Below are positions 32,852-41,788 of a stretch of DNA of 43,425 nt, piece after piece. This DNA comes from Bradyrhizobium lablabi. GTDB lineage: Bacteria; Pseudomonadota; Alphaproteobacteria; Rhizobiales; Xanthobacteraceae. Positions within the stretch are counted from its first letter, which is position 1; each line of letters begins with the position of its first letter. The stretch spans positions 1 to 43,425 of the forward strand of contig NZ_JAFCLN010000030.1 in NCBI RefSeq assembly GCF_018129385.1. The letters run 5' to 3'. The position numbers and the translations under genes are program-made. The notes under the pieces were generated by a model. It ran no database searches, was not told where the DNA came from, and worked only from the letters and a program-made list of their open reading frames with translations.

Positions 32852-34933
32852 GTGTCGCCAGCGCGGAAAATTCGTGCCGTCTCCGGCATCCTGCCGGCGG
32901 TTGTCGCCGTTTTTGCGCTCGGTTTTCCGCTTTCCGCAAGCGCCGACGACTGGACCGACTGCAACGGCACGGCGGTGAACAAGGTGGAGCCCGCCTGCTC
33001 CGCCATCATCGCCGATGCGATGCGGCCGGTGCCCGACAAGGTGAAGGCCTATCTCAACCGCGCACGGATTTATCTGAGCAGTTCGCGCTTCGACAAGGCG
33101 CTGGCGGATGCCGACGCCGCGCTCAAGCTTGATCCGAACTCGGCACGCGCGCTGCTGACGCGCGGCGTTGTGTTGGCACGCAAGGGCAATCAGGAAGCCG
33201 CGCGCGGCGATTTCGATCGCGCATTGCAGATCGAGCCGAAGAACATCGCGGTGCTTCAGGCGCGCGGCAATCTCTTCATCCAGCAGAAAAAATGGGGAGA
33301 GGCGATCGCCGACTACAACAACGTCATCGCGGCGCGGCAGGATATCGCGCCGGTCTATATCGGGCGCGGCCGCGCCTATGTCGAGATGGGCCTCGCCGAC
33401 GCCGCCATCAACGATCTCGACCGCGCGCTCGCCATCAACGTCAACGAGCCCTCGGGCTTCTACTGGCGCGGGCAGGCCTATCGCCGCAAGGGCGACGCCG
33501 ATCGGGCGCTGGACGATTTCTCCCGCGCCATCGCGCAGAACAAAAAGGATCTCGGAGCCTACTTCGCGCGCGCCCAGCTCTACAGCAGCAAGGGCGATTA
33601 CGCCCGCGCCCTCGCCGATGTCGACGCCGTTCTCGCCGCCGCGCCCGACAATGCAACAGCCAGGCAATTCAGGGAATCGACGCTCGCCATGCAGTCCGAG
33701 GTGGCGAAGGGGCGCGACAAGCCCGCAGGCGCGGCACCCACTGTGGCGACGCCGGTGCCGCCTGTCGCATCCCCTTCGGCGCCATCAGCTCCGGCATCTT
33801 CAGGGAAGCAGTTGGTGGCCCGCGCGGTCACGCTCGTCACCCAGGCGAAATACCAGGAGGCTGTCACGCTGCTCGATCAGGCCGTCGCGCTCGATCCGCG
33901 CGACGAAACGGCGCTGAAATTGCGCTTGTTCGTGCACGGCAAGCTCAACCAGCTCGCCGAGACGCGCGCCGACCTCGATGAACTCATCAAGCTGAAGCCG
34001 AACGATGCGCCATTGCTGGCGGCTCGCGCGGTGGCGACGGCCGGCATGAAGCAGTTCGATGCGGCCACGGCCGAGGTGGACCGCGCGGTGGCGATGGACC
34101 CGGGCAATGGCAAGGTCTATGTCAGCCGCGGCATCATCAAGCGCATGCAGAAGAAGTTTCCGGAAGCCATCGCCGATTTCGACCGGGCGATCGAGCTCGC
34201 GCCGAAGGACGCCAATGCGTTCACCGAGCGCGGCACGACCTGGTTCGGCATGAACCAGTACGAGAAGGCGCTGCCCGATTTCGACCAGGCGCTGGCGCTC
34301 AATCGATTCGACAACCGCGCCCGCGCGAGCCGCGGCCTTGCGCTGATCTTCCGGGGCAGCACCAGCGAAGGCCTGCCCGACGTCAACGCCGTGCTGGAGC
34401 GCGATCCGGCCAACCCGGCGGCCTTGTTCGGCCGCGGGCTCGTCATGCTCGTCTCCGGCCAATACGACCGCGCCATCGTCGCGCTCAATCAGATCACGAC
34501 GCCGGCAGGCGACGACGATACCGGCATGCGGCTGGTGCGCGCGCGGGCCTATCTCGGCAAGGGCGATGCCGCCGGCGCGATGCCGGACCTGAACGCGATC
34601 CTTACGGCGCGGCCGGGTGATGCGCCGGCGCTGACCTTGCGCGGCAAGGCCTACGCTGCGCAGCGCGATTACGCCAAGGCGCTCGCGGATCTCAACCAGG
34701 CGGTCGAGAAGCAGGAGACGCTCGAGGGCTACACGACGCGTGCCGACGTCTTCGAGGCTCAAAGCCAGTTCGAAAAGGCCGCGGCCGATCTTCGCCGCGC
34801 CACCCAGCTCACGCCGAAAAACATGTTCGACGTCGTTGCGCAAAACAACGCCAAGCAAAAGCTTCAGCAGCTCAACAAGAAAATCCCCTGCGACGGGGCC
34901 GGATCGCCAAAGAGCGGCGACACGTGCTTGTAG
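32852..34933 (+). CDS. Exported tetratricopeptide-repeat protein
   Basis: A 693-residue protein with a signal peptide (SPARKIRAVSGILPAVVAVF, cleavage near SASADDW). The start is taken as the GTG at 32852 with GGGAG upstream. The mature part carries about a dozen TPR units in two blocks (residues about 60-270 and 330-660) split by a Pro/Ala-rich linker (GAAPTVATPVPPVASPSA). Typical units read like ADADAALKLDPNSARALLTR. It ends with two Cys (PCDGAGSPKSGDTCL); with Cys in DCNGTAVNKVEPAC near the N-terminus these could form disulfides. TPRs mediate protein contacts, so a periplasmic scaffold is likely. Partner unknown. Not obviously in an operon. Confidence 0.87.
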   Translation: MSPARKIRAVSGILPAVVAVFALGFPLSASADDWTDCNGTAVNKVEPACSAIIADAMRPVPDKVKAYLNRARIYLSSSRFDKALADADAALKLDPNSARALLTRGVVLARKGNQEAARGDFDRALQIEPKNIAVLQARGNLFIQQKKWGEAIADYNNVIAARQDIAPVYIGRGRAYVEMGLADAAINDLDRALAINVNEPSGFYWRGQAYRRKGDADRALDDFSRAIAQNKKDLGAYFARAQLYSSKGDYARALADVDAVLAAAPDNATARQFRESTLAMQSEVAKGRDKPAGAAPTVATPVPPVASPSAPSAPASSGKQLVARAVTLVTQAKYQEAVTLLDQAVALDPRDETALKLRLFVHGKLNQLAETRADLDELIKLKPNDAPLLAARAVATAGMKQFDAATAEVDRAVAMDPGNGKVYVSRGIIKRMQKKFPEAIADFDRAIELAPKDANAFTERGTTWFGMNQYEKALPDFDQALALNRFDNRARASRGLALIFRGSTSEGLPDVNAVLERDPANPAALFGRGLVMLVSGQYDRAIVALNQITTPAGDDDTGMRLVRARAYLGKGDAAGAMPDLNAILTARPGDAPALTLRGKAYAAQRDYAKALADLNQAVEKQETLEGYTTRADVFEAQSQFEKAAADLRRATQLTPKNMFDVVAQNNAKQKLQQLNKKIPCDGAGSPKSGDTCL

Positions 34934-34950
34934 CACCACGCACCGATGCA

Positions 34951-35130
34951 CCCTCTCCCCTTGTGGGAGAGGGTGGCGAAATCGAGCGTTAGCGAGATGA
35001 AGCCGGGTGAGGGGTCTGTTTCCGCGGCGAATATGTTTCAGATCAGCACTGCTGCACCCGCGGAGAGAACCCCTCATCCGTCGCGCATCTATCGATGCGC
35101 GCCACCTTCTCCCACAAGGGGAGAAGGGAA
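34951..35130. repeat. Long palindromic repeat (CTCCCCTTGTGGGAGA type), copy 1
   Basis: Terminal units CCCTCTCCCCTTGTGGGAGA and its inverse TCTCCCACAAGGGGAGA flank a ~140-base body whose ends (GGTGAGGGGT and ACCCCTCATCC) also pair. It occupies most of the gap between the TPR gene and the convergent serine hydrolase gene. A second copy is at 38751-38906. Confidence 0.8.
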
Positions 35131-35156
35131 GTGGGTCGCGCACCGTTGCGAACTGC

Positions 35157-36347
35157 TCACGCCGCCTTCTGCCCGCTGCCGACGTCCAGCCCGGCATAGA
35201 TGCCGCTCTCGAAGCCGGCAAACGCCTCCAGGCATTTGCCGTCCCAGAACGGCAGCAGCTGCATCAGGATCACGCCGGCCACGTCGCGCGACGGATCGAT
35301 CCAGTAATAGGTGTTGGCAAGGCCAGCCCAGGCGAGGCTGTTCGGGCTGCGGCCTTGCGGCGTTTTCTCGGCGTTGATCAGGAAGCTCAGCCCCCATTTC
35401 TTCATAATGCCGGGGAAGAGATCGACGTCGTTGGTATAGATCGGCGTCGCGGTTGGCAGCCTGCCTATCTCCAGCGCGCCGATATGGTTTTCGCCCATCA
35501 GCGCCACGGTCTCGGCTTTCAGCACCTGGTTGCCGCCTGCTTTGCCCTTGTTGAGGATCATCTGGCAGAATTTTAGATAATCCGCCGCGGTGCCGTAGAG
35601 GCCGCCGCCGCCCATGTGGAATTCCGGATTTTGCTCCAGCTCGAACGGGATAGGTGCCAGGCCCTCGGGCGTGCGTGCATGCATGCCGACCAGCCGCTGG
35701 CGCATGGAGTCGGAGATCTTGAAGCCGGTGTCGTTCATGCCGAGCGGCGCGAACAGATTGTCGCGCAAGTAAGCGTCCAGCTTCTTGCCGCTGACCGCCT
35801 CCACCGCCTTGCCGACAAAGTCGATATTGGTGCCGTATTCCCAGCGCGTGCCGGGATCGCTCATGATCGGAGTTTGCAGCGCCGCGTTCTGGCAGGTGGT
35901 GATCGCGGGCGTGCCGGTCTTTTCCAGATAGGTGCCGAGATCGCCGTTCCACATGTTGTAGGCAAAGCCCGCGGTGTGGGTCATCAACTGGCGCAGCGTG
36001 ATTTGCCCCTTCGCCGGCCGCAGCTTCGGCGCGCCGCTGGCGTCAAAACCTTCCAGCACCTGTGGCGAAGCCAGGTCCGGCAACAGCTTTCCGATCGGCT
36101 CGTCGAGCGAGAGCTTGCCTTGCTCGACCAGTTGCATGCCAGCGGCCGTGGTGACCGCCTTCGTCATCGAGGCGATCCAGAACACGCTGTCCGCGGTCAT
36201 GGCATCGTCCTTGCCGAGGTCGCGCTTGCCGAACGCGGCCTGGTAGATCACGTCGTTTCCGGTGCCGGCAATGGCCACGACGCCGGGGATCTCTTTGGCG
36301 TCGCACTTCTGCCGCAGCAATTGATCGATTTGAGCGTTGCTCTGCAT
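35157..36347 (-). CDS. Serine hydrolase, beta-lactamase/esterase (class C-like) fold
   Basis: A 396-residue member of the beta-lactamase-related (EstB/penicillin-binding-like) family. The active site SxxK is Ser60-Met-Thr-Lys63 (WIASMTKAV) and the YxN-type motif is Tyr171 in WEYGTNIDF. A C-terminal GGGGLYGTAADYLKF corresponds to the third box region. No signal peptide is visible, so it is probably cytoplasmic and more likely an esterase or transesterase than a beta-lactamase. The ATG at 36347 has GAGGAGG upstream. No operon partner. Confidence 0.9.
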   Translation of the reverse strand: MQSNAQIDQLLRQKCDAKEIPGVVAIAGTGNDVIYQAAFGKRDLGKDDAMTADSVFWIASMTKAVTTAAGMQLVEQGKLSLDEPIGKLLPDLASPQVLEGFDASGAPKLRPAKGQITLRQLMTHTAGFAYNMWNGDLGTYLEKTGTPAITTCQNAALQTPIMSDPGTRWEYGTNIDFVGKAVEAVSGKKLDAYLRDNLFAPLGMNDTGFKISDSMRQRLVGMHARTPEGLAPIPFELEQNPEFHMGGGGLYGTAADYLKFCQMILNKGKAGGNQVLKAETVALMGENHIGALEIGRLPTATPIYTNDVDLFPGIMKKWGLSFLINAEKTPQGRSPNSLAWAGLANTYYWIDPSRDVAGVILMQLLPFWDGKCLEAFAGFESGIYAGLDVGSGQKAA

Positions 36348-36697
36348 GGGGGTCGCCTCCTCAAGATTATTGTTATGGAGTGCGGCGATCTTCCTCCCGC
36401 TTTACGTCATCGGCAAGGAGAAGCTCCGCCTGTGCGCCGATGCCGCGATTCCTCGCGCGCGCCCGATGGGCGTGCTCGTGGAGGGGCTGGGCGCGGCCAA
36501 ACTGCAACACTTTTCCATAATGTGCGGTGGAAGAATTGCAGGAGCGGTGACCAGCCACCACATAGCCGCTATCGTTCAGGACGTGCTGAGGCGGCGGCGT
36601 TTGTTCAGTAACGTATTCAGATTACAGCACTAATAGTGTCGGCGGCGGCAATGCGCCGGCCCATGTCAATTGCAAGCATTTGTTGCGGGGGCAAGTC
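36348..36697. other. 350-base divergent spacer without a supported gene
   Basis: Lies between the divergent starts of the serine hydrolase (minus) and the 106-residue protein (plus). It should hold both promoters. Short open frames occur on both strands, but none has a start signal or recognisable protein. No repeat copy is seen. Confidence 0.5.
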
Positions 36698-37018
36698 ATG
36701 ATCTCGAAGTGGAGCGAGTGGAAGCGCTATCCGCGGCCGGGCCGCGGCGAGAATATCGAAGCGCCGATCACCCCCGGCATCTATGAAGTCCGAGTTGCCG
36801 GTACCGGCGCGCTGCATTCCTTCGACGCGGTCGAGAACGTCGCCGTGGCGCTGGCGATGCTGCAAGTTGGAACCAAGTCCTGGTTCGGCCGCCGCGATCC
36901 CGCCTCGGTGCCCGAGCTTGAATACCGCACCTGCGCCACCAACTCGCGGGCCGACGCCAAGGCCGCTGCCGAGCGCATGATCGGCCGCCGCGAAACCTAT
37001 ATGAGCGGCGCGGCGTAA
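36698..37018 (+). CDS. Small conserved hypothetical protein
   Basis: A 106-residue soluble, basic protein without signal peptide. It starts MISKWSEWKRYPRPG and has an EAPITPGIYEVRVAGTGA strand-rich segment and a C-terminal helix with a basic end (AKAAAERMIGRRETYM). I associate this type with small alphaproteobacterial proteins of unknown function that share the 'P-x-x-P-G-x-YEVR' pattern, but cannot name a domain. ATG at 36698 with GGGGGC upstream. It stands alone. Confidence 0.65.
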   Translation: MISKWSEWKRYPRPGRGENIEAPITPGIYEVRVAGTGALHSFDAVENVAVALAMLQVGTKSWFGRRDPASVPELEYRTCATNSRADAKAAAERMIGRRETYMSGAA

Positions 37019-37020
37019 CA

Positions 37021-37123
37021 CCGTCATTCCGGGGCGATGCGCAGCATCGAACCCGGAATCTCGAGGTTCTCAGGGGCGCAAGTGCGCCCCATAGTTCTCG
37101 CTTCGCGCGCCCCGGAACGACGG
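37021..37123. repeat. Dispersed palindromic repeat (GTCATTCCGGGGCG type)
   Basis: CCGTCATTCCGGGGCG at 37021 pairs with CGCCCCGGAACGACGG ending near 37123. Internally GGGGCGCA and TGCGCCCC form a smaller hairpin. It lies between the small hypothetical gene and gabD. Confidence 0.75.
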
Positions 37124-37247
37124 GAATAGAAACGATCCTCAAATATCGTTGAAACGGCCGCCTCCGGGCGGCCGATGCGTTTGGGCTGTTTTCGGCCTAT
37201 ACTTGGGACATCCTAAAGGAAACCCAAGAAAATCCGAGGAGCACGCC

Positions 37248-38741
37248 ATGACCCCGACCGCTGCCGCCCGCGCCCAGACTTCCGCCCCCTCGCTACGCGA
37301 CCGGTTGAAGGATTCCTCGCTCCTGAAAGATCGCTGCTACATCGACGGCGCCTGGGTCGGCACGCCCTCGCGCCCCGTCACCAATCCCGTCAACGGCGCC
37401 GAGCTCGCCAAAATCCCGGTCATGGGCACCGCGGAAACCACGCAAGCGGTGGAAGCCGCCGAACGCGCGTTCCCGGCCTGGGCCAAGCTCACCGCAAAAC
37501 AGCGCTCCAACATCCTGCGTAAATGGTTCGAGCTGATCGCCGCCAACCGCGAAGACCTGGCGCTGATCCTCACCTCCGAGCAGGGCAAGCCGCTGGCGGA
37601 AGCGCTGGGCGAAGTCGACATCGGCGGCGCCTATGTCGAGTTCTTCGCGGAGGAAGCCCGCCGCGTCTATGGCGAAACCATCCCGACGCAGCGGCCGGAT
37701 GCGCGGCTGCTCGCGATCAAGCAGCCGATCGGCGTTTGCGGCGCGATCACGCCGTGGAATTTCCCCTGCTCGATGATCACCCGAAAGGTATCACCCGCGC
37801 TCGCCGCCGGCTGCACCGTGGTGCTGAAGCCCGCCAATGAAACCCCGCTCACCGCGCTGGCGCTGGTTGCGCTGGCGGAAAGGGCCGGCGTGCCCAAGGG
37901 CGTATTCAACATTCTCACCGGCAATTCCTCCGCCATCGGCAAGGTGCTGTGCGAGCATCCCGCCGTGCGCTTCGTCGGCTTCACCGGCTCCACCGAGGTC
38001 GGGAAAATCCTCTACCAGCAGGCATCGGTCGGTGTGAAAAAGCTCGGCCTCGAGCTCGGCGGCAACGCGCCGTTCGTGGTGTTCGACGATGCCGACATCG
38101 ACGCCGCCGTCGAAGGCGCGATCGTCTCGAAGTATCGCAACATGGGCCAGACCTGCGTCTGCGCCAACCGCCTCTACGCCCAGGACAAGATCTACGATCA
38201 GTTCGTCGAGAAGCTCTCAAAGAAGGTTTCGGCGATGAAGATCGGCGACGGCACGGAAGCCGGCGTCGTTCAGGGCCCGCTGATCAACATGGAAGCCGTC
38301 GACAAGGTCGAAAAGCACATCGCGGACGCCGTGAAGGGCGGCGCAAAAATCGTCACCGGCGGCAAGCGCCATTCGCTCGGCGGCAGTTTTTTCGAGCCGA
38401 CGGTGCTGTCGAACGTCAAGCCGGACGCGCTGGTCGCGCATGAAGAAACCTTTGGCCCGCTCGCGCCGGTATTCCGCTTCAAGGACGAGGCCGAGGTGAT
38501 CGCGATGTGCAACGCCTCGCCGTTCGGCCTTGCCTCCTACTTCTACTCCCGCGATCTCGGCCGAGTCTGGCGCGTCGCCGAAGCGCTGGAATCAGGCATG
38601 GTCGGCGTCAACACCGGCTTGATCACCACCGAAGTCGCCCCGTTCGGCGGCGTCAAGGAATCGGGCCTCGGCCGCGAAGGCTCGCATCACGGCATGGAAG
38701 AATATGTCGAGATCAAATACGTGATGATGGCCGGGGTGTAA
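37248..38741 (+). CDS. gabD: NAD(P)-dependent succinate-semialdehyde dehydrogenase
   Basis: Oxidises succinate semialdehyde to succinate, the last step of the GABA shunt; 497 residues of the aldehyde dehydrogenase superfamily. Asn171 (TPWNFP), Glu269 (LELGGN) and catalytic Cys303 in GQTCVCANR are present; a second Cys305 makes a CxC pair. FTGSTEVGKILY is the coenzyme-binding region. The KPANETPLTALALV segment fits the NAD(P) 2'-phosphate region of GabD. The ATG at 37248 with GAGGAG seven bases upstream is clear; longer in-frame starts are rejected. It stands alone between two dispersed repeats. Related semialdehyde specificity is possible. Confidence 0.95.
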   Translation: MTPTAAARAQTSAPSLRDRLKDSSLLKDRCYIDGAWVGTPSRPVTNPVNGAELAKIPVMGTAETTQAVEAAERAFPAWAKLTAKQRSNILRKWFELIAANREDLALILTSEQGKPLAEALGEVDIGGAYVEFFAEEARRVYGETIPTQRPDARLLAIKQPIGVCGAITPWNFPCSMITRKVSPALAAGCTVVLKPANETPLTALALVALAERAGVPKGVFNILTGNSSAIGKVLCEHPAVRFVGFTGSTEVGKILYQQASVGVKKLGLELGGNAPFVVFDDADIDAAVEGAIVSKYRNMGQTCVCANRLYAQDKIYDQFVEKLSKKVSAMKIGDGTEAGVVQGPLINMEAVDKVEKHIADAVKGGAKIVTGGKRHSLGGSFFEPTVLSNVKPDALVAHEETFGPLAPVFRFKDEAEVIAMCNASPFGLASYFYSRDLGRVWRVAEALESGMVGVNTGLITTEVAPFGGVKESGLGREGSHHGMEEYVEIKYVMMAGV

Positions 38742-38750
38742 CCTTCTTTC

Positions 38751-38906
38751 CTTCTCCCCTTGTGGGAGAAGGTGGCGCGAAGCGCCGGATGAGGGGTTCT
38801 ATCCGCGGGCGCAGCCGAGTCGATTGAGAGGTATCGCCACGCGGAGACAGACCCCTCATCCGTCGCGCTGCGCGCGACACCTTCTCCCACAAGGGGAGAA
38901 GGGAAG
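38751..38906. repeat. Long palindromic repeat (CTCCCCTTGTGGGAGA type), copy 2
   Basis: The ends read CTTCTCCCCTTGTGGGAGAAG and its inverse TCTCCCACAAGGGGAGAAG, with inner GATGAGGGGT / ACCCCTCATC pairing. Same family as 34951-35130 but with a different central body. It begins ten bases after the gabD stop and could form its 3' stem. The rest of the gap to 39088 shows no gene. Confidence 0.8.
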
Positions 38907-39088
38907 AGGCGTCGCCGAACGAGACTACCTCAGCACCGCAATCGCGCGTTGCCTGGCCGCGTGATTGCACCTGTTGCATCCCTGCCGCATTCGCCGGCTT
39001 TGTTCCCCGGAAGCCTTGCCGACGGCCGCACCGTCCTGTTCAATCGGTAGCTGATTAAGGTTGAGTAATTTTTTTGAGGCGTTTTTCC

Positions 39089-39556
39089 ATGAGATATTTG
39101 CTGCTGGCCGTGATCGGCCTCGTCCTTGCCGCGTGCAATCAGACCAGCGAAACCGCGTCATCGGGTTCATCGCCCATGCAAACGGCGAGCACCGAGCAAT
39201 TGCCGCCGATCTACGAGCCGCTGGTCGACATGCATCGCGTCAAGCCGGCCAAGTATCAAAAGGATCTCGCCGAGTGTCGGGCGCAAGCGGCCCCGCAGGA
39301 AGCGGCGGCCCGCGCGGCCCGGCAGCAACAGGCGGCCGGCACCGGGCTTTCCCTTGCAGGTACTGCGGCGAGTTTCTTGCCCGTATCGACGTTCAACCAG
39401 GCGCGGGCGCTGGACGCGGCGACCGGCACCGCGCAAGCGGTCGGCGGAAACACCGCGGCGAACGGCGCAGCGGCGGCGGATGCCGCTACCGCCGACTATG
39501 CGCTGGTCGTGAACACCTGCTTGCAGCACAAGAAGTATCGGCTGCTTCGCGGCTGA
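39089..39556 (+). CDS. Small lipoprotein, Gln/Ala-rich
   Basis: A 155-residue protein with a lipoprotein signal peptide MRYLLLAVIGLVLAAC (lipobox LAAC, Cys16). The mature part has a Ser/Thr-rich linker, a YEPLVDMHRVKPAKYQKDLAE segment with a conserved Cys, and a long Ala/Gly-rich region (AAGTGLSLAGTAASF, GGNTAANGAAAADAA) that could form a glycine-zipper-like membrane or packing surface, then a second Cys near NTCLQHKKY. ATG at 39089 with GAGG upstream. Probably outer-membrane or periplasmic. Its stop abuts the convergent transporter stop (TGATCA, 39554-39559). Family not identified. Confidence 0.78.
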   Translation: MRYLLLAVIGLVLAACNQTSETASSGSSPMQTASTEQLPPIYEPLVDMHRVKPAKYQKDLAECRAQAAPQEAAARAARQQQAAGTGLSLAGTAASFLPVSTFNQARALDAATGTAQAVGGNTAANGAAAADAATADYALVVNTCLQHKKYRLLRG

Positions 39557-41758
39557 TCACCTTCGCAACACCGCGATCGTGCGGTTGGCGAATGTCAGCC
39601 GCTCCGCCATCACGGACACGAAATACGTCAGCAGTTTCTGGCTCAGCGCCGGATCGTCCTCTTTGATCGCCTCGAACTGCTGCGTGCTCAGCACGTAGAG
39701 CACGCTGGCGATCTCGGCCTGGATCGTCGCGCTGCGCGGGGCCTGCGCCACCAGCCCCATCTCGCCGATCGTGGTGTAGCGGCCGAGGCTGCGCACCCGC
39801 GTGGTGCGGCCGCCCTCGGCCGGCACCATGATGCCGACCCGCCCCTCCAGGATGAAATGCATGGAATTGGCAGCTTCGCCCGCGCGCACGATGATCTCGC
39901 CGGCCTCGACCTCGATGCGCTGGCAGCGATGCATCAGCGCTTCCGCATCGTCCGCCGATCCGACGATCCCGGTGAACCAGTCGCGCAGGTCCGCTTCCTC
40001 CTGCGCATGGCCCTGGTGCTCGGCGATGATCGCGTTCTCGCATTGCTCCAGCGCGTGGTCGAGCTCGTCGAAGATCAGCACATCATCGGTGATGAACCCG
40101 CTCGACCGCAGCGTCTTTTCCGCTGGCGGCGGCAGGTGCACCAGCGCCAGCCTGACGCCGAGATCCTGCGCACTGCGCTTGATCTGGGCAAAGCTGTAGG
40201 CCGCCGAGGAATCGATGCCGGTCACCAGCTTGAAGTCGAACACCAGATAGCGGCACTCCGGATGGCGCGCCAGCAGCGCCTTGACGTGCTGATACAGCCG
40301 GTTGGCCGAGCCGAAGAACAGATAGCTCTGGAGGTTGAGGCCCTGGATCGCGCGGCCATGTGCCGACAATATTGCCTGGTCGTCGCGCGAGCGGTCGAGC
40401 GAAGAGCGATATTCGGTGCCGTCAAAGCTGAACTTGATGGAATCGATCCGGGCGGCGCTGAAGGCGAAGGTGGCGCAGCCGATCACGACGCCGATCAGCA
40501 CGCCCGACACAAAGCCCCACTTCACGATGATGACGATGATCGCCAGCAGCGACAGATATTCCGAGATCGACAGCCGCTTGCGCGACTCGATGATCCATTT
40601 GTGAAGTTGGTCGGCGCCGAGATAGATCAAGAGGCCGCCGAGCACGAATTTCGGCATGTAGCCGAGCAGGGCTGGCGCAAAGGCCAGCATCAGCACGGAA
40701 ATCGCCGCTGTCGTCAGGCCGGACAGCCGGCTGCTGCCGCCCGCGCTGTAGTTCAGGATCGAGCGGCTCACCGAGACGCAACCCACATAGCCGCCCACCG
40801 CGCCGCTTGCGATATTGGCGATGCCGGCCGCGTTCAGTTCGCGCTCGAGATCGGCCTCGCGCTGGGTCGCGACTTCAATGCCCGTGGTGTTGAACAGCGT
40901 GCTGGTCGCGGTCACGAACATGACGGCAATCAGGTCGCCGGCCAGATCAGGCAGGATGTGCCAGGGATAGCGGCCGAGCTCGGCCGTGCTCCACGGCAGC
41001 ATGAAATGGATCGGCGGCAGCGGCTCGAAAAGCCAGCCGGAGGCCTGCGCGTCCAGCCGCGAGACGCCGGCAAGCCAGAACGACAGATGCGCCGCCAGCG
41101 TGCCGCCGATCAGGATCAGCGGCAATCCCAGCGGACTTCGGGAGCGGTGCCAGGTCAGGTACAGCACCAGCGCCATGGCGCAGGCGGCCAGCAGCTCGGC
41201 CAGCACCATGGCATCGCTGAGGTGATGGAGCGTTGCGAGCGTGACCGGAACGTCCGTGATGACCTTGATCGCGCCGAGCACGATCAGGCAGCCGGTCGCG
41301 CCCAAAAATCCGCCGACGACGGGATAGGGCACATAGCGGATGGCGCGGCCCATCCGCGTGATGCCGAATGCGCAGAGCACGAGGCCAGTCGCCAGGGCTG
41401 AAACGCCAAGGGTGATCAGGAGTGGCGCCAGCAGCGGCGCCGACGGATTGGCCGACACCATGCGTTCGGCCATGGTCGATGCCAGGATCGCCGTCGTGGC
41501 GGCGGTCGTGCTGTCGGGCCCGGCGACCGCGAACGGCAGCGAGCTGAAAACCGCGATGATTGCGGCGAGTACCGCCGAGGAGATGAAGGTCGCCGCGACG
41601 CCGTAGGACAGATACTGCGTCAGCGGACCGGAGAAGATCAGCAGCGCGTAGGACAGTCCGAAGGTGATGGTGAGGATGCTGGCGGCACTGCCGCCAAGCA
41701 CGTCGCTGAACCCGCCGCGCATGCGCGGATTGAGAAAGCCGACCGTCAGATTGGCCAC
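39557..41758 (-). CDS. SulP-family anion transporter with STAS and cyclic-nucleotide-binding domains
   Basis: A 733-residue fusion. Residues about 18-435 are a SulP/SLC26 membrane domain of many segments (FAVAGPDSTTAATTAIL, RYVPYPVVGGFLGATGCLIV, GGYVGCVSVSRSILNYSAGG). Residues about 463-575 are a STAS domain with the DSS loop (VTGIDSSAAYSFAQI). Residues about 595-715 are a cyclic-nucleotide-binding domain with the phosphate-binding cassette GEMGLVAQAPRSAT (664-677), including the Glu and Arg that bind cAMP. The anion (sulfate, bicarbonate, other) is unknown. cAMP or c-di-nucleotide gating is inferred; c-di-GMP is not expected for this fold. The GTG at 41758 is chosen because sequence upstream belongs to a dispersed repeat; an ATG at 41722 is possible. 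Confidence 0.92.
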   Translation of the reverse strand: MANLTVGFLNPRMRGGFSDVLGGSAASILTITFGLSYALLIFSGPLTQYLSYGVAATFISSAVLAAIIAVFSSLPFAVAGPDSTTAATTAILASTMAERMVSANPSAPLLAPLLITLGVSALATGLVLCAFGITRMGRAIRYVPYPVVGGFLGATGCLIVLGAIKVITDVPVTLATLHHLSDAMVLAELLAACAMALVLYLTWHRSRSPLGLPLILIGGTLAAHLSFWLAGVSRLDAQASGWLFEPLPPIHFMLPWSTAELGRYPWHILPDLAGDLIAVMFVTATSTLFNTTGIEVATQREADLERELNAAGIANIASGAVGGYVGCVSVSRSILNYSAGGSSRLSGLTTAAISVLMLAFAPALLGYMPKFVLGGLLIYLGADQLHKWIIESRKRLSISEYLSLLAIIVIIVKWGFVSGVLIGVVIGCATFAFSAARIDSIKFSFDGTEYRSSLDRSRDDQAILSAHGRAIQGLNLQSYLFFGSANRLYQHVKALLARHPECRYLVFDFKLVTGIDSSAAYSFAQIKRSAQDLGVRLALVHLPPPAEKTLRSSGFITDDVLIFDELDHALEQCENAIIAEHQGHAQEEADLRDWFTGIVGSADDAEALMHRCQRIEVEAGEIIVRAGEAANSMHFILEGRVGIMVPAEGGRTTRVRSLGRYTTIGEMGLVAQAPRSATIQAEIASVLYVLSTQQFEAIKEDDPALSQKLLTYFVSVMAERLTFANRTIAVLRR

Positions 41759-41788
41759 TTCAAACCTGCCCCCTGCACCGCCGCCGGG

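Noticed and set aside
36337..36633. Plus-strand open frame in the spacer before the small hypothetical gene
   Set aside because: It overlaps the start of the serine hydrolase gene in antisense, has no ribosome-binding site, and its composition is not protein-like.
34951..38906. CRISPR-like repetition of the CTCCCCTTGTGGGAGA units
   Set aside because: Only two full copies, 3.7 kb apart, each palindromic at its ends with no regular spacers and no cas genes.
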